This document shows, one piece after another, positions 28,232 through 39,666 of a stretch of 64,000 bases of DNA. This DNA is from Shinella pollutisoli (lineage in GTDB: Bacteria > Pseudomonadota > Alphaproteobacteria > Rhizobiales > Rhizobiaceae), in contig NZ_JANFDG010000005.1 of the NCBI RefSeq assembly GCF_024609765.1, positions 124,001-188,000 on the forward strand. The letters run 5' to 3'. Within the stretch, counting starts at the first letter, position 1. Every line of letters begins with the position of its first letter. A program made the translations under genes and the position numbers. The notes beneath the pieces were generated by a model that worked only from the letters and a program-made list of their open reading frames with translations, searched no databases and was not told the DNA's origin.

Positions 28232-30229
28232 ATGGATACCATCATCAAGGCAATCGTCTTCCTTCCCCTGATCGGCTTCCTGATCGCCGGTCTGGGCGGC
28301 AACGCCATCGGCGCGAAAGCCTCCGAATACGTCACCTCCGGCTTCATGATCGTCGCTGCGATCCTCTCCTGGATCGTCTTCTTCGACGTCGCCATGGGCG
28401 AGACGGAGATGATCAAGGTCTCGGTGCTGCGCTGGGTCCAGTCCGGCGGCTTCGACACCGAATGGGCCTTCCGCGTCGACACGCTGACGGCCGTCATGCT
28501 CGTCGTCGTCAACTCCGTCTCGACGCTGGTGCACGTCTATTCGATCGGCTACATGCATCACGACCCGCACCGGCCGCGCTTCTTCGCCTATCTGTCGCTC
28601 TTCACCTTCGCCATGCTGATGCTGGTGACGTCCGACAACCTCCTGCAGATGTTCTTCGGCTGGGAGGGCGTGGGCCTCGCCTCCTATCTCCTGATCGGCT
28701 TCTGGTACAAGAAGCCGTCGGCCTGCGCGGCCGCGATGAAGGCCTTCATCGTCAACCGCGTCGGCGACTTCGGCTTCGCGCTCGGCATCTTCTCGGTCTT
28801 CGTGCTGTTCGGCTCGGTCAATTTCGAGACGATCTTCGCCACCGCCGCCACCTACCTCCCGGCCGAGGGTGCCGCTGATGCGGCCGAGCCGGTGATCAAC
28901 CTCTTCGGCATGACGCTCGACAAGTCGCATGCGCTGACGGCCACCTGCCTCCTGCTCTTCATGGGCGCGATGGGCAAGTCGGCGCAGTTCCTGCTGCACA
29001 CCTGGCTGCCGGACGCGATGGAAGGCCCGACCCCGGTCTCGGCCCTCATCCATGCCGCCACCATGGTGACGGCCGGCGTCTTCCTCGTCGCCCGCATGTC
29101 GCCGATCTTCGAACTGTCGCACGATGCGCTGACGGTCGTCACGCTGATCGGCGCGATCACCGCCTTCTTCGCGGCGACCGTCGGCCTCGTCCAGAACGAC
29201 ATCAAGCGCGTCATCGCCTACTCGACCTGCTCGCAGCTCGGCTACATGTTCGTGGCGCTCGGCATCGGCGCCTACGGCGCGGCGATCTTCCACCTGTTCA
29301 CCCACGCCTTCTTCAAGGCGCTCCTGTTCCTCGGCGCCGGCTCCGTCATCCACGCGGTCGACGGCGAGCAGGACATGCGCTACATGGGCGGTCTTCGTAA
29401 GCACATCCCCGTCACCTTCTGGATGATGACGATCGGCACGCTGGCGCTGACCGGCGTCGGCATCCCGGGCACGGTGATCGGCTTCGCCGGCTTCTTCTCG
29501 AAGGACGCGATCATCGAGAGCGCCTTCGCCTCGCACAGCTCGGTCTCCGGCTTCGCCTTCACGCTGCTGGTGATCGCCGCGCTCTTCACGAGCTTCTATT
29601 CCTGGCGCCTCGCCTTCCTGACCTTCTTCGGCAAGCCGCGTGCCTCCGCCGACGTGATGCACCACGTCCACGAGTCGCCTGCCGTGATGCTGATCCCGCT
29701 CTATCTGCTGGCCGCCGGCGCGGTGCTGGCCGGCGTGATCTTCGTCGAGTATTTCTACGGCCATCATTACGACGAGTTCTGGCAGGGCGCGCTCTTCGTC
29801 TCGGCGGAGAACCACCTCGTCCACGAGTTCCACAACGTGCCGCTCTGGGTGAAGTGGAGCCCGTTCGCCGCGATGGCGCTCGGCTTCGTCACGGCCTGGT
29901 ACATGTACATCCGCTCGCCGGAGACGCCGAAGGTGCTCGCCGAGCAGCACCGCGTGCTCTACCAGTTCCTGCTCAACAAGTGGTACTTCGACGAGCTCTA
30001 CGACTTCCTGTTCGTCCGCCCGGCCAAGCGCCTCGGCCGCTTCCTCTGGAAGAAGGGTGACGGCACGGTCATCGACGGCTTCGGCCCGAACGGCGTCGCC
30101 GCCCGCGTCATCGACGTTACCGGCCGCGTCGTCCGCCTGCAGACCGGCTACCTCTACCACTATGCCTTCGCGATGCTGCTCGGGATTGCGGCACTCGTTA
30201 CCTGGATGATGCTCGGGAGTTCGTTCTGA
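28232..30229 (+). CDS. nuoL: NADH-quinone oxidoreductase subunit L
   Basis: 665 residues, Mrp-antiporter type. Contains [52 protein letters not shown] and the long lateral helix toward the C-terminus. Distal proton pump of complex I. The stop overlaps nuoM (TGATG). Confidence 0.97.
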   Translation: MDTIIKAIVFLPLIGFLIAGLGGNAIGAKASEYVTSGFMIVAAILSWIVFFDVAMGETEMIKVSVLRWVQSGGFDTEWAFRVDTLTAVMLVVVNSVSTLVHVYSIGYMHHDPHRPRFFAYLSLFTFAMLMLVTSDNLLQMFFGWEGVGLASYLLIGFWYKKPSACAAAMKAFIVNRVGDFGFALGIFSVFVLFGSVNFETIFATAATYLPAEGAADAAEPVINLFGMTLDKSHALTATCLLLFMGAMGKSAQFLLHTWLPDAMEGPTPVSALIHAATMVTAGVFLVARMSPIFELSHDALTVVTLIGAITAFFAATVGLVQNDIKRVIAYSTCSQLGYMFVALGIGAYGAAIFHLFTHAFFKALLFLGAGSVIHAVDGEQDMRYMGGLRKHIPVTFWMMTIGTLALTGVGIPGTVIGFAGFFSKDAIIESAFASHSSVSGFAFTLLVIAALFTSFYSWRLAFLTFFGKPRASADVMHHVHESPAVMLIPLYLLAAGAVLAGVIFVEYFYGHHYDEFWQGALFVSAENHLVHEFHNVPLWVKWSPFAAMALGFVTAWYMYIRSPETPKVLAEQHRVLYQFLLNKWYFDELYDFLFVRPAKRLGRFLWKKGDGTVIDGFGPNGVAARVIDVTGRVVRLQTGYLYHYAFAMLLGIAALVTWMMLGSSF

Positions 30230-31740
30230 TGACCGATTGGCCCATTCTTTCCGCGGTCACCTTCCTCCCGCTCGTCGGCGTGGTGCTGCTGCTTCTCACC
30301 CGTGAGGACAGCCCCTACGGCCGCCGCAACATCCTCAACGTCTCGCTTTTGACGACGGTCTTCACCTTCGTCCTCTCGCTCTTCATCTGGATCGGCTTCG
30401 ACAATTCGAACCCCGGCTTCCAGATGGTCGAGAAGGTCGACTGGCTCGGCACCGGCATCTCCTATCATCTCGGCGTCGACGGCATCTCCATGCTGTTCGT
30501 CATCCTGTCGACCTTCCTGATGCCCTTCTGCGTGCTGGCGAGCTGGGAGACGATCGGCAAGCGCCTCAAGGAATACATGATCGCCTTCCTGCTCCTGGAA
30601 GTGTTCATGGTCGGCGTCTTCGTCTCGCTCGACATCGTCCTCTTCTACGTCTTCTTCGAGGCGGGCCTGATCCCGATGTTCATCATCATCGGGGTGTGGG
30701 GCGGCAAGGACCGCGTCTACGCGTCCTACAAGTTCTTCCTCTACACGCTGCTCGGCTCGGTGCTGATGCTGCTCGCCATCATGGCGATGTACTGGCAGGC
30801 CGGCACGACGGACATCACCGAGCTGCTCGTCTATTCGTTCCCGGCGCATATGCAGACCTGGCTGTGGCTCGCCTTCTTCGCCTCGTTCGCGGTGAAGATG
30901 CCGATGTGGCCGGTCCACACCTGGCTTCCGGACGCGCACGTGCAGGCGCCGACGGCGGGCTCCGTCATCCTGGCAGGCGTGCTTCTGAAGCTCGGCGGCT
31001 ACGGCTTCGTGCGCTTCTCGCTCGCCATGTTCCCGCTGGCGTCGGACTATTTCGCGCCCTTCGTCTTCGCGCTGTCGGTCATCGCCATCATCTACACCTC
31101 GCTGGTGGCGATGATGCAGGACGACATGAAGAAGCTGATCGCCTACTCGTCGGTCGCCCACATGGGCTACGTCACCATGGGCATCTTCGCGGCGAACGCT
31201 CAAGGGGTGCAGGGCGCGCTCTTCCAGATGCTCTCGCACGGCATCGTCTCCGGCGCGCTGTTCCTCTGCGTCGGCGTCGTCTACGACCGGCTGCACACCC
31301 GCGAGATCGCGGCCTATGGCGGCCTCGTCAACAACATGCCGAAATACGCCGTCGCCTTCATGGTCTTCACCATGGCGAATGTCGGCCTGCCGGGCACCTC
31401 CGGCTTCGTCGGCGAGATCATGACCCTGCTCGGCGCCTTCCGCGCCAACACCTGGGTCGCGCTCTTCGCCACGACCGGCGTCATCCTGTCGGCCTCCTAC
31501 GCGCTCTGGCTCTACCGCCGGATGATCTTCGGCGCGCTGGAGAAGGAGAGCCTCAAGGCGCTCCTCGACCTCTCGCCGCGTGAAAAGCTGATCCTCTATC
31601 CGATGGTGATCCTGACGATCTTCTTCGGCGTCTACCCTGCGCCGGTCTTCGACGCGACGGCGGCCTCCGTCGACGCGCTCCTCAACAATTACACCGCGGC
31701 TTTGCAGGCGGCGCAATCCGTAGCGCTTTCGGCGAACTGA
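30229..31740 (+). CDS. nuoM: NADH-quinone oxidoreductase subunit M
   Basis: 503 residues. [57 protein letters not shown] and [14 protein letters not shown] are diagnostic of NuoM. Proton-pumping membrane subunit. Confidence 0.97.
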   Translation: MTDWPILSAVTFLPLVGVVLLLLTREDSPYGRRNILNVSLLTTVFTFVLSLFIWIGFDNSNPGFQMVEKVDWLGTGISYHLGVDGISMLFVILSTFLMPFCVLASWETIGKRLKEYMIAFLLLEVFMVGVFVSLDIVLFYVFFEAGLIPMFIIIGVWGGKDRVYASYKFFLYTLLGSVLMLLAIMAMYWQAGTTDITELLVYSFPAHMQTWLWLAFFASFAVKMPMWPVHTWLPDAHVQAPTAGSVILAGVLLKLGGYGFVRFSLAMFPLASDYFAPFVFALSVIAIIYTSLVAMMQDDMKKLIAYSSVAHMGYVTMGIFAANAQGVQGALFQMLSHGIVSGALFLCVGVVYDRLHTREIAAYGGLVNNMPKYAVAFMVFTMANVGLPGTSGFVGEIMTLLGAFRANTWVALFATTGVILSASYALWLYRRMIFGALEKESLKALLDLSPREKLILYPMVILTIFFGVYPAPVFDATAASVDALLNNYTAALQAAQSVALSAN

Positions 31741-31757
31741 CGACGGGAACCCAAGAT

Positions 31758-33200
31758 ATGACCGCTGATACGATCCTTGCCAGCCTTCAGCTCTCGACGC
31801 CGGAGATCATCCTCGCCGTCGGCGCGCTGGTCCTGCTGATGATCGGTGTCTTCTCGGGCGAGCGTTCCGGGACCACCGTGACCGGGCTTGCCGTGGCGCT
31901 GCTCATCGTCGCGGGCCTCTGGCTGGTGACGGTGACGGGCGAGGGGGCCGCCTATGGCGGCGCCTTCCTGTCGGACCCCTTCGCCAAGTTCATGAAGGTG
32001 CTGTCGCTGATCGGCTCGATCACCGCGCTGGTGATGACGGTCGGCCATGCCCGCACGGAGCAGCTCGACCGCTTCGAGTTCCCGGTGCTGATCGTGCTCG
32101 CCACGCTCGGCATGATGCTGATGATCTCGGCCAACGACCTGATCTCGCTCTATCTGTCGCTGGAGCTGCAGTCGCTGGCGCTCTACGTTGTCGCGGCGAT
32201 CAACCGCGAGAGCCTGCGCTCGACGGAAGCGGGCCTGAAATACTTCGTCCTCGGCGCGCTCTCCTCGGGCATGCTGCTCTACGGCATGTCGCTGGTCTAC
32301 GGCTTCACCGGCCATACCGGCTTCCACGAGATCGCCGCGGCGCTCTCGGCCGAGGGGCGCTCGCTCGGCCTCGTCTTCGGCCTGGTCTTCGTGCTCGCCG
32401 GCATCGCCTTCAAGATCTCGGCCGTGCCGTTCCACATGTGGACGCCGGACGTCTACGAGGGTGCGCCGACGCCGGTGACGGCCTTCTTCTCGGGCGCACC
32501 GAAGGTCGCCGCCATGGCGATGATGGTGCGCATCGTCATCGAGGCCTTCGAGCCGATCGCCGTCGACTGGCAGCAGATCGTCGTCTTCATCTCCATCGCC
32601 TCCATGGTGCTGGGCGCCTTCGGCGCGATCGGCCAGCGCAACATCAAGCGCATGATGGCCTATTCGTCGATCGGCCACATGGGCTACGCGCTGGTCGGCC
32701 TCGCCTCCGGCTCCATGGCGGGCGTGCGCGGCGTCGTGCTCTACATGCTTGTCTACATGGTCATGACGCTCGGGGCGTTCGCCTGCATCCTCGCCATGCG
32801 GCGCAAGGAAGGCGGCAACGTCGAGAACATCGACGACCTCGCCGGCCTCTCCGCCACCAATCCCTTCATGGCGACGGCGATGACGGTGATCATGTTCTCG
32901 CTCGCCGGCATCCCGCCGCTCGGCGGCTTCTTCGCCAAGTACTTCGTCTTCATGGCGGCGATCGAGGCGCATCTCTACGCGCTCTCCGTCATCGGCGTGC
33001 TCGCCTCCGTCGTCGGCGCCTACTACTACCTGCGCGTCGTCAAGGTCATGTGGTTCGACGAGGCGACGGACGAGTTCGCCCGCACCGCCGGCGAACTGAA
33101 GCTGGTCTTCGGCATCTCCGGCCTGTTCCTCGCCGGCTACGTGCTGATCGGCGGGCCGATCGGCTCGGCCGCCGAAGCCGCGGCGCGGACCTTCTTTTGA
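31758..33200 (+). CDS. nuoN: NADH-quinone oxidoreductase subunit N
   Basis: 480 residues. [53 protein letters not shown] and [15 protein letters not shown]. Proton-pumping membrane subunit, last of the fourteen. Its TGA overlaps the TTG start of birA (TTGA). Confidence 0.97.
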   Translation: MTADTILASLQLSTPEIILAVGALVLLMIGVFSGERSGTTVTGLAVALLIVAGLWLVTVTGEGAAYGGAFLSDPFAKFMKVLSLIGSITALVMTVGHARTEQLDRFEFPVLIVLATLGMMLMISANDLISLYLSLELQSLALYVVAAINRESLRSTEAGLKYFVLGALSSGMLLYGMSLVYGFTGHTGFHEIAAALSAEGRSLGLVFGLVFVLAGIAFKISAVPFHMWTPDVYEGAPTPVTAFFSGAPKVAAMAMMVRIVIEAFEPIAVDWQQIVVFISIASMVLGAFGAIGQRNIKRMMAYSSIGHMGYALVGLASGSMAGVRGVVLYMLVYMVMTLGAFACILAMRRKEGGNVENIDDLAGLSATNPFMATAMTVIMFSLAGIPPLGGFFAKYFVFMAAIEAHLYALSVIGVLASVVGAYYYLRVVKVMWFDEATDEFARTAGELKLVFGISGLFLAGYVLIGGPIGSAAEAAARTFF

Positions 33201-33964
33201 GCGCGTCCGACAGCCGCCGCCGGGCGTCGCTCGACGACTTCCGGCACGAGGCGCTCGCCGAGGTGGGCTCCACCAACACGGAATGCCTGGAGCGCGCCCG
33301 CAAGGGCGCGCTTTCCGGTCTCTGGATCACCGCCCGCCGCCAGACGGTCGGCCGCGGCCGGCGCGGCCGGGCCTGGAGCTCGGAGCCCGGCAACCTCTAT
33401 GCCTCGCTGCTCCTGATCGACCCGGCGCCGATGGACCGGCTCGGCTCGCTGCCGCTCGTCGTCGCGGTGGCGCTGCAGGCGGCGGTGAGCCGCGTCATGC
33501 CGCCGGGCGGCCCGCGCGTGCTCGTCAAGTGGCCGAACGATCTCCTGATCGACGGCTGCAAGATCAGCGGCATCCTCGTGGAAGCCGAGGTGCTGCCGGA
33601 CGGGCGGCAGGCGGTGGTGATCGGCTGCGGCGTCAACATCGCCACGGCCCCGGACGCCGGCCTCTACCCGATCGCGACGCTGCGGCAGTTCGGCGTCTCG
33701 GCCTCGCCGGAGGAGCTGTTCGCGCATCTCTTCGCCGAGATGGCCGAGGCGCTGTCGCTCTGGAACCGCGGCGACGGCGTGGCGGCAGTCATGGCGCGCT
33801 GGCGGGCGGTGGCGAGCGGGGTCGGCGAAAAGATCACCGTCAACCTGCCGGACCGCTCAATTTCCGGGCGTTTCGCCGGAATCGATGATACAGGTCTCCT
33901 GAGACTGGAGACCGGGGACGGCGGCGAGCGCCTGATCGCCGCCGGCGACGTTTTCTTTGGATAG
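33197..33964 (+). CDS. birA: biotin--[acetyl-CoA-carboxylase] ligase
   Basis: 255 residues starting at TTG 33197, inside the nuoN stop; the sequence [20 protein letters not shown] leads straight into the catalytic domain and no ATG is suitably placed. Biotin-binding [31 protein letters not shown] and IGCGVNI, then the C-terminal SH3-like domain. It lacks the DNA-binding winged helix of E. coli BirA, so it is a monofunctional ligase and not a repressor. Translation must depend on coupling to nuoN. Confidence 0.93.
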   Translation: MSASDSRRRASLDDFRHEALAEVGSTNTECLERARKGALSGLWITARRQTVGRGRRGRAWSSEPGNLYASLLLIDPAPMDRLGSLPLVVAVALQAAVSRVMPPGGPRVLVKWPNDLLIDGCKISGILVEAEVLPDGRQAVVIGCGVNIATAPDAGLYPIATLRQFGVSASPEELFAHLFAEMAEALSLWNRGDGVAAVMARWRAVASGVGEKITVNLPDRSISGRFAGIDDTGLLRLETGDGGERLIAAGDVFFG

Positions 33965-33971
33965 GACGATA

Positions 33972-35639
33972 ATGACCACGCAAGACGAACTCGTGTTCCT
34001 GCCGCTCGGCGGCGTCGGCGAAATCGGCATGAATCTGGCGCTCTACGGCTACGGGCCGAAGGGCAAGCGCCAGTGGATCATGGTCGATTGCGGCGTCACC
34101 TTTCCCGGCCCGGAGCTGCCGGGCGTCGACCTGGTGCTGCCGGACATCCGCTTCCTCGCCGAGGAGCGGAAGAACCTGAAGGGCATCGTCATCACCCATG
34201 CGCACGAGGACCACTACGGCGCGCTGAACGAGCTGTGGCCCGGCCTCAACGTGCCGGTCTACGCCTCGCCGTTCACCGCCGGCATGCTGGAGGCCAAGCG
34301 CGACTACGAGAGGAGCCGCACCGAGATCCCGGTGACGATCTTCAAGCAGGGCGACCGCATCAACCTCGGCCCCTTCGAGATCGAGGCGATCGGCGTCAAC
34401 CACTCGATCCCCGAGCCGATGGCGCTCGCCATCCGCACGCCGCTCGGCACCGTCGTCCACACCGGCGACTGGAAGATCGACCTCGACCCCTCGCTCGGGC
34501 CGCTCACCGACGAGACCCGCTTCCGCAAGCTCGGCGACGAGGGCGTGCTGGCGCTGATCTGCGACAGCACCAACGCGGTGCGCGACGGCGTCTCGCCGTC
34601 CGAGCGCGACGTCTCGGAAAGCCTGCGCCGCATCATCGAATCGGCCGAGGGCAGGGTGGGCATCACCACCTTCTCCTCCAATGTCGGCCGTATCCGCTCC
34701 ATCGCCCGCGCGGCGGAGGCTGCCGGCCGCGAGGTGCTGCTGCTCGGCTCCTCGATGAAGCGCGTGACGGACGTCGCCCGCGACATCGGCCTGATGGACG
34801 GCATCAAGCCCTTCATCGCCGAGGACGAGTTCGGCTACATCCCGCGCGACAAGGTCGTGGTCATCCTCACCGGCAGCCAGGGCGAGCCGCGTGCTGCACT
34901 CGCCAAGATCGCCCGCGACGAGATGCGCAACGTCGCCTTCTCCGACGGCGACACGATCATCTTCTCCTCGCGCGCCATTCCCGGCAACGAGAAGGCGATC
35001 AACGACATCAAGAACGGCCTGGTCGAGCAGGGCATCCATATCATCACCGATAGCGAGGCGCTGGTGCACGTCTCCGGCCATCCGCGCCGCCACGAGCTGC
35101 AGCAGATGTACGGCTGGACGCGGCCGAAGATCCTCGTGCCGGTGCACGGCGAGGCGGCGCACCTGACGGCGCAGGCCGAGCTTGCCGAGCAGTCCGGCAT
35201 CGCCCAGGTGCCGCGCGTGCGCAACGGCGACATCCTGCGGCTCGCCCCCGGCGCGCCGGAGGTGGTCGGCGAGGCGCCGCACGGCCGCATCTTCAAGGAC
35301 GGCAACCTGATCGGCGACTATGACGAGATGGGCATCGGCGACCGCCGCAAGCTCGCCTTCGTCGGCCATGTCGCCGTGTCGATCCTGCTCGACGGCCGCT
35401 ACGACTTCGTCGGCGATCCCGAGGTGGAGCCCTTCGGCCTGCCGCAGTTCGACGACGAGGGCGAGGATATGGGCGATACGCTCTACGACGCGGTGCTCGG
35501 CGCCGTCGAGAGCATCCCGCGCGCCCGCCGCAAGGACCTCGGCATGGTGCGCGAGGCCGTGCGTCGCGCCGTCCGCTCCACCGCCAACGAGATCTGGGGC
35601 AAGAAGCCCGTCGTCACGGTGTTCCTGACGAAGGTGTGA
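33972..35639 (+). CDS. rnj: ribonuclease J
   Basis: 555 residues from ATG 33972, 7 bp after birA. Metallo-beta-lactamase/beta-CASP ribonuclease: VMVDCGVTFPGPE, THAHEDHYGAL (metal-binding His/Asp), VHTGDWKID, CDSTNAV, LTGSQGEPRAAL, SGHPRRHELQQM and VPVHGEAAHL. RNase J has 5'-exonuclease and endonuclease activity in rRNA and mRNA processing and is the usual alphaproteobacterial form next to nuo. A GGCCGCA/TGCGGCC hairpin lies about 20 bp after the stop without a T-run. Confidence 0.95.
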   Translation: MTTQDELVFLPLGGVGEIGMNLALYGYGPKGKRQWIMVDCGVTFPGPELPGVDLVLPDIRFLAEERKNLKGIVITHAHEDHYGALNELWPGLNVPVYASPFTAGMLEAKRDYERSRTEIPVTIFKQGDRINLGPFEIEAIGVNHSIPEPMALAIRTPLGTVVHTGDWKIDLDPSLGPLTDETRFRKLGDEGVLALICDSTNAVRDGVSPSERDVSESLRRIIESAEGRVGITTFSSNVGRIRSIARAAEAAGREVLLLGSSMKRVTDVARDIGLMDGIKPFIAEDEFGYIPRDKVVVILTGSQGEPRAALAKIARDEMRNVAFSDGDTIIFSSRAIPGNEKAINDIKNGLVEQGIHIITDSEALVHVSGHPRRHELQQMYGWTRPKILVPVHGEAAHLTAQAELAEQSGIAQVPRVRNGDILRLAPGAPEVVGEAPHGRIFKDGNLIGDYDEMGIGDRRKLAFVGHVAVSILLDGRYDFVGDPEVEPFGLPQFDDEGEDMGDTLYDAVLGAVESIPRARRKDLGMVREAVRRAVRSTANEIWGKKPVVTVFLTKV

Positions 35640-35692
35640 CGGCACGCCGCCCCGGCCGCATTTGAACGCTGCGGCCGGACGTCGTAGAAGAC

Positions 35693-35849
35693 GGTGCTCT
35701 AGATTCAAAGAATGAGCGCGTCCGTACGGACGCACCGCGCTCCAGAGCATTTCCGGCGAAAGCGCGAAGCGGTTTTGCGTCCGGAAATGCGTGAAAAAAG
35801 AGAGGTGGAGCGTTTTCGAGTTCCGAGCAAAAAACGGAAGCGCTCTAGA
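35693..35849. repeat. intergenic repeat, family B copy 2
   Basis: Contains GTGCTCTAGATTCAAAGAAT, AGAGCATTTCCGGCGAAAGC, GAAGCGGTTTTGCGTCCGGA and a closing GGAAGCGCTCTAGAAG. It is the longest copy of the family and occupies almost all of the 221-bp gap between rnj and the DUF1467 gene. Confidence 0.85.
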
Positions 35850-35860
35850 AGGACCGGTCC

Positions 35861-36130
35861 ATGCAGTGGTTTTCCTTTCTCGCCGTCTACTTCATCGTCT
35901 GGTGGCTGACGCTCTTCCTCGTCCTGCCGTTCGGCCTGAAGACGCAAGGCGAGGCGCAGGAGGTGGTGCCCGGCACCGTGGAAAGCGCGCCCGCGCGGTT
36001 CCGCGGCCGCCGCGTCCTGTTCTGGACGACGCTCGTCTCCGCGCTCATCTACGGCGCGTGGTACGTGCTGTCCGTGCGCTTCGGCTACGGCATCGACGCG
36101 ATCCCGCAATTCTTTCCCGAGTTCCGGTAG
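35861..36130 (+). CDS. DUF1467 family membrane protein
   Basis: 89 residues: MQWFSFLAVYFIVWWLTLFL, VLPFGLKTQGE, then a second TM (FWTTLVSALIYGAWYVL). The conserved FGLKTQ motif identifies DUF1467, a two-TM family found between the nuo/rnj block and proS in Rhizobiales. Function unknown. Confidence 0.9.
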   Translation: MQWFSFLAVYFIVWWLTLFLVLPFGLKTQGEAQEVVPGTVESAPARFRGRRVLFWTTLVSALIYGAWYVLSVRFGYGIDAIPQFFPEFR

Positions 36131-36403
36131 GCCGCCGCCGCCACAATGGTTAACGGTGCGGACGGCGGCGGAGGCAAGCCATTCCGCCGTTTCCACGCAT
36201 GCCGGAATAACCTTCCCGCGCGCTCTCCGCGATTCGTCGCCGTCCGGAAGCGCGCGGAACATCCGCGTCCGGTATCCGCACGGTCGTGCCGGGGAGAGGG
36301 TCTTGTCCGTGAGGCGGAATGTCGCAGCCGCCCGCTGATGCGCGGCTTTGACGCATGGACTTTGCCGGAGGCGCGTCCGTAACGGGATCGATTTGGGAAA
36401 GGC

Positions 36404-36433
36404 AAAAAAAAACAAGGCTGAAAGCCTTGTTTT
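36404..36433 (-). terminator. intrinsic terminator of the candidate sRNA
   Basis: On the minus strand AAAACAAGGCT-TTC-AGCCTTGTTTT forms a perfect 11-bp stem followed by a run of at least nine T (plus-strand A-run at 36404-36412). It is the best intrinsic terminator in this gap. Confidence 0.85.
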
Positions 36434-36552
36434 GCAGGTATCGCGTGATCCTTATCCGTTTCCGGCGGCAGCGGCAGAAGCGCGCCTAAGATCTGATCCT
36501 CCCAAGACTTGACCGCGAGAATGGCAAGAATTTGTGCTCCCTGCCTCTTTTG
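36404..36552 (-). ncRNA. candidate trans-encoded sRNA (rhizobial alpha-r9-like position)
   Basis: The 688-bp gap before proS has no credible protein gene. On the minus strand a strong intrinsic terminator ends at 36404. About 148 nt upstream is a plausible promoter: ATGACA (reverse complement at about 36584-36589), a 16-bp spacer and CTACTT. The implied RNA of ~149 nt, oriented away from proS, agrees in size and location with what I recall for the Smr9C (alpha-r9) sRNA of Sinorhizobium, but that identity is from memory. The 5' end is approximate. Confidence 0.55.
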
Positions 36553-36631
36553 TGACCCGAAAGTAGCCCAAAGACCGGGCGTTGTCATCCGCTTTTTTGC
36601 AAATTTACTACAGTGGAATAAAATTTTTTCG

Positions 36632-36660
36632 TTGACAGGGCGGCCGCAAATTTTGTTATT
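36632..36660 (+). promoter_or_regulatory. candidate proS promoter
   Basis: TTGACA (36632-36637), a 17-bp spacer and GTTATT (36655-36660), in an AT-rich patch about 160 bp upstream of the proS start. The -35 is perfect and the -10 is weak. Confidence 0.5.
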
Positions 36661-36818
36661 GACTGCCCCGCTTTTCGGCCGCCGCCGCGGGCTGCGCCGA
36701 AGCGGTGCTGCCGGGTTCCCTTCCTTCGGCGAAGCGTTTATGAACGCGGGGAAATCAACGTCGATCCGCCCGATTCCCCTTGGGGGAACAGAGCGGACAG
36801 GTCATTCCGGAACCCCTC

Positions 36819-38147
36819 ATGCGCCTTTCCCGCTTCTTCCTGCCCATCCTCAAGGAAAATCCCAAGGAGGCCGAGATCGTCTCCCACCGGCTGATGCTGC
36901 GTGCGGGCATGATCAAGCAGCAGTCGGCGGGCATCTACACCTGGCTGCCGCTCGGCAAGCGCGTCCTCGACAAGGTCAACGCCATCATCCGCGAGGAGCA
37001 GAACCGCTCCGGCGCCATCGAGCTCTTGATGCCGACGCTGCAGTCGGCCGAGCTCTGGCAGGAAAGCGGCCGCTACGACGCCTACGGCAAGGAGATGCTG
37101 CGCATCAAGGACCGGCAGGACCGGCCGATGCTCTACGGCCCGACCAACGAGGAGATGATCACCGACGTCTTCCGTTCCTTCGTCAAGTCCTACAAGGACC
37201 TGCCGCTCAACCTCTACCACATCCAGCTGAAGTTCCGCGACGAGATCCGCCCGCGCTTCGGCACCATGCGCTCGCGCGAGTTCCTGATGAAGGACGCCTA
37301 TTCCTTCGATCTCGACCGGGAAGGGGCCGAGCACGCCTATAACCGCATGTTCGCCGCCTATCTGCGCACCTTCTCGCGCATGGGTCTGCGCGCCATCCCG
37401 ATGCGCGCCGACACCGGCCCGATCGGCGGCAACCTCAGCCACGAGTTCATCATCCTCGCCGACACCGGCGAATCGGAGGTGTTCTGCCACAAGGACTTCC
37501 TCGATTTCGACATCCCCGCCGAGGATACCGATTTCGACGACGTCGCGGGGCTGCGCGCCATCTTCGACAAGTGGACCTCGCGCTATGCCGCGACCTCCGA
37601 GATGCACGACGCGGCCGCCTTCGAGGCCGTTCCCGAAGAAGAGCGCGTTTCGGCGCGCGGCATCGAGGTCGGCCACATCTTCTATTTCGGCACGAAATAT
37701 TCCGAAGCCATGGGCGCCAAGGTGCAGGGGCCGGACGGCAAGGAGCACATCGTCCACATGGGCTCCTACGGCATCGGCCCGACGCGCCTCGTTCCCGCCA
37801 TCATCGAGGCCTCCCATGACGAGAACGGCATCGTCTGGCCGAAGGCCGTCGCTCCCTTCGAGGCGATCGTCGTCAACATGAAGGCGGGCGACGCCGCCTG
37901 CGACGCGGCCTGCGAGACGATCTACGCGGCGCTTGCGAAGGCCGGCGTCGACACGCTCTACGACGACACCGACGAGCGGGCGGGCGCCAAGTTCGCGACC
38001 GCCGACCTCATCGGCGCGCCGGTGCAGGTGATCGCCGGCCCGCGCGCGGTGGGCAACGGCGAGGTCGAGATCAAGGACCGCAAGACCGGCGCGCGCGAGA
38101 CGCTGACCATCGAGGCGGCGATCAACCGCCTGACGGCGGCGGACTGA
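36819..38147 (+). CDS. proS: prolyl-tRNA synthetase
   Basis: 442 residues from ATG 36819 ([20 protein letters not shown], as in rhizobial ProRS); an in-frame TTG 13 codons upstream is disregarded. Class II motifs: [51 protein letters not shown]-terminal anticodon-binding domain ends at about 440. It is the short alphaproteobacterial form that lacks the ~180-residue INS editing domain, so Ala-tRNA(Pro) would have to be cleared in trans. Confidence 0.96.
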   Translation: MRLSRFFLPILKENPKEAEIVSHRLMLRAGMIKQQSAGIYTWLPLGKRVLDKVNAIIREEQNRSGAIELLMPTLQSAELWQESGRYDAYGKEMLRIKDRQDRPMLYGPTNEEMITDVFRSFVKSYKDLPLNLYHIQLKFRDEIRPRFGTMRSREFLMKDAYSFDLDREGAEHAYNRMFAAYLRTFSRMGLRAIPMRADTGPIGGNLSHEFIILADTGESEVFCHKDFLDFDIPAEDTDFDDVAGLRAIFDKWTSRYAATSEMHDAAAFEAVPEEERVSARGIEVGHIFYFGTKYSEAMGAKVQGPDGKEHIVHMGSYGIGPTRLVPAIIEASHDENGIVWPKAVAPFEAIVVNMKAGDAACDAACETIYAALAKAGVDTLYDDTDERAGAKFATADLIGAPVQVIAGPRAVGNGEVEIKDRKTGARETLTIEAAINRLTAAD

Positions 38148-38189
38148 ACGGAAGCCGGGCAACGCTAGGACTGTCGCATATGGTCAAGA

Positions 38190-38312
38190 CACCCCCTCAT
38201 CCGGCTCTTCGGGCCAGCTTCTCCCCCGCGGGGAGAAGGGGACATGAGGCGCCGGCTGTCTTCCCTTTCTCCCCGCCGGGGAGAAGGTGCCGGCAGGCGG
38301 ATGAGGGGGGCA
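38190..38312. repeat. palindromic intergenic repeat, family A copy 2
   Basis: Between proS and lolC. Starts CCCCCTCATCCGGCTCTTCG, has CCCGCGGGGAGAAGGGG and TCCCCGCCGGGGAGAAGG, and closes with GGCGGATGAGGGGGG. The two halves are inverted. Confidence 0.85.
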
Positions 38313-38345
38313 TGCCGCATGGTCCCCGCGCAACGGGGAAAAACC

Positions 38346-39653
38346 ATGGCTGACGCAGCGAACGGCGATGCCGCGACCACCTTGCAGGCCCAGCCGAAGA
38401 GCCGGCCCTTCTCCGCCTTCGAGCGGATGGTCGCCTGGCGCTATCTCCGCTCGCGGCGCAAGGAGGCGTTCATCTCGGTGATCGCCGGCTTCTCCTTCAT
38501 CGGCATCATGCTGGGGGTCGCGACCCTCATCATCGTCATGGCGGTGATGAACGGCTTCCGCACGGAGCTCATCTCCCGCATCCTCGGCATCAACGGCCAC
38601 ATGATCATCCAGGCGATCGACGCGCCGCTCAACGACTATGCCGAGCTCTCCGAGCGCCTCTCGGCGGTCGCCGGCGTCACGCTGGCGATCCCGCTGGTGG
38701 AAGGCCAGACGCTCGCCTCGGGGGCGGCGGGCGCCGGCACCGGCGCGCTGGTGCGCGGCATCCGCGCCGACGACCTCGCCCGGCTGAAGACCGTCTCCGA
38801 CCATATCAAGGAGGGCGACCTGGTCGGCTTCGCCTCCGGCAGCGGCGTCGCCATCGGCGCGCGCATGGCCGAGCAGCTCGGCATCGGCGCGGGCGGCCAG
38901 ATCACGCTCGTCGCCCCCGAAGGCGATGTGACCCCGCTCGGCGTCAACCCGCGGGTGAAGACCTATACCGTCTCCGCCGTCTTCGAGATCGGCATGTCGG
39001 AATACGACGCCTCGATCATCTACATGCCGCTGGAGGAGGCCCAGCTCTATTTCAACAGCGAGGGCATCGTCCAGTCGATCGAGCTCTTCGTCTCCAATCC
39101 GGACGCGGTCGACGACCTGCGCCAGCCGATCGAGGCGGCGGCCGAGCGGCAGATCTTCGTCACCGACTGGCGCCAGCGCAACCGCACCTTCTTCTCGGCG
39201 CTGGAGGTGGAGCGCAACGTCATGTTCATGATCCTGACGCTGATCGTGCTCGTCGCGGCCCTCAACATCATCTCCGGCCTGATCATGCTGGTGAAGGACA
39301 AGGGCAGCGACATCGCCATCCTGCGCACCATGGGCGCGACGTCGGGGGCGATCATGCGCATCTTCTTCATGACGGGCGCGGCGATCGGCACGGTCGGCAC
39401 GTTCGCCGGCGTGCTTCTCGGCGTCGTCGTCTGCCTCAACGTCGAATCGATCCGCCAGTTCTTCTCCTGGATCTCCGGCACGACGCTGTTCAACCCGGAG
39501 CTCTATTTCCTGAGCCAGCTCCCCGCCGACATGAATGCCGGCGAGACGGTCTCCGTCATCGTCATGGCGCTGGCGCTCTCCTTCCTTGCGACGATCTTCC
39601 CGGCCTGGCGTGCGTCCAGGCTCGATCCGGTCCAGGCCCTGCGTTACGAATAG
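38346..39653 (+). CDS. lolC: lipoprotein-releasing ABC transporter permease LolC/E
   Basis: 435 residues from ATG 38346. MacB/FtsX-like permease: [20 protein letters not shown], first TM with [20 protein letters not shown], a ~220-residue periplasmic domain, then three TM helices ([35 protein letters not shown]) and [20 protein letters not shown]. It extracts lipoproteins from the inner membrane for LolA. A single LolC/E type permease probably acts as a homodimer, as no second permease gene is present. Confidence 0.93.
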   Translation: MADAANGDAATTLQAQPKSRPFSAFERMVAWRYLRSRRKEAFISVIAGFSFIGIMLGVATLIIVMAVMNGFRTELISRILGINGHMIIQAIDAPLNDYAELSERLSAVAGVTLAIPLVEGQTLASGAAGAGTGALVRGIRADDLARLKTVSDHIKEGDLVGFASGSGVAIGARMAEQLGIGAGGQITLVAPEGDVTPLGVNPRVKTYTVSAVFEIGMSEYDASIIYMPLEEAQLYFNSEGIVQSIELFVSNPDAVDDLRQPIEAAAERQIFVTDWRQRNRTFFSALEVERNVMFMILTLIVLVAALNIISGLIMLVKDKGSDIAILRTMGATSGAIMRIFFMTGAAIGTVGTFAGVLLGVVVCLNVESIRQFFSWISGTTLFNPELYFLSQLPADMNAGETVSVIVMALALSFLATIFPAWRASRLDPVQALRYE

Positions 39654-39666
39654 GAACGAGCACCGC

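Noticed and set aside
36085-36588. A 167-codon minus-strand frame in the proS upstream gap
   Set aside because: It overlaps the intrinsic terminator and the DUF1467 gene, has no ribosome binding site and no recognisable domain; the sRNA reading explains the terminator better.
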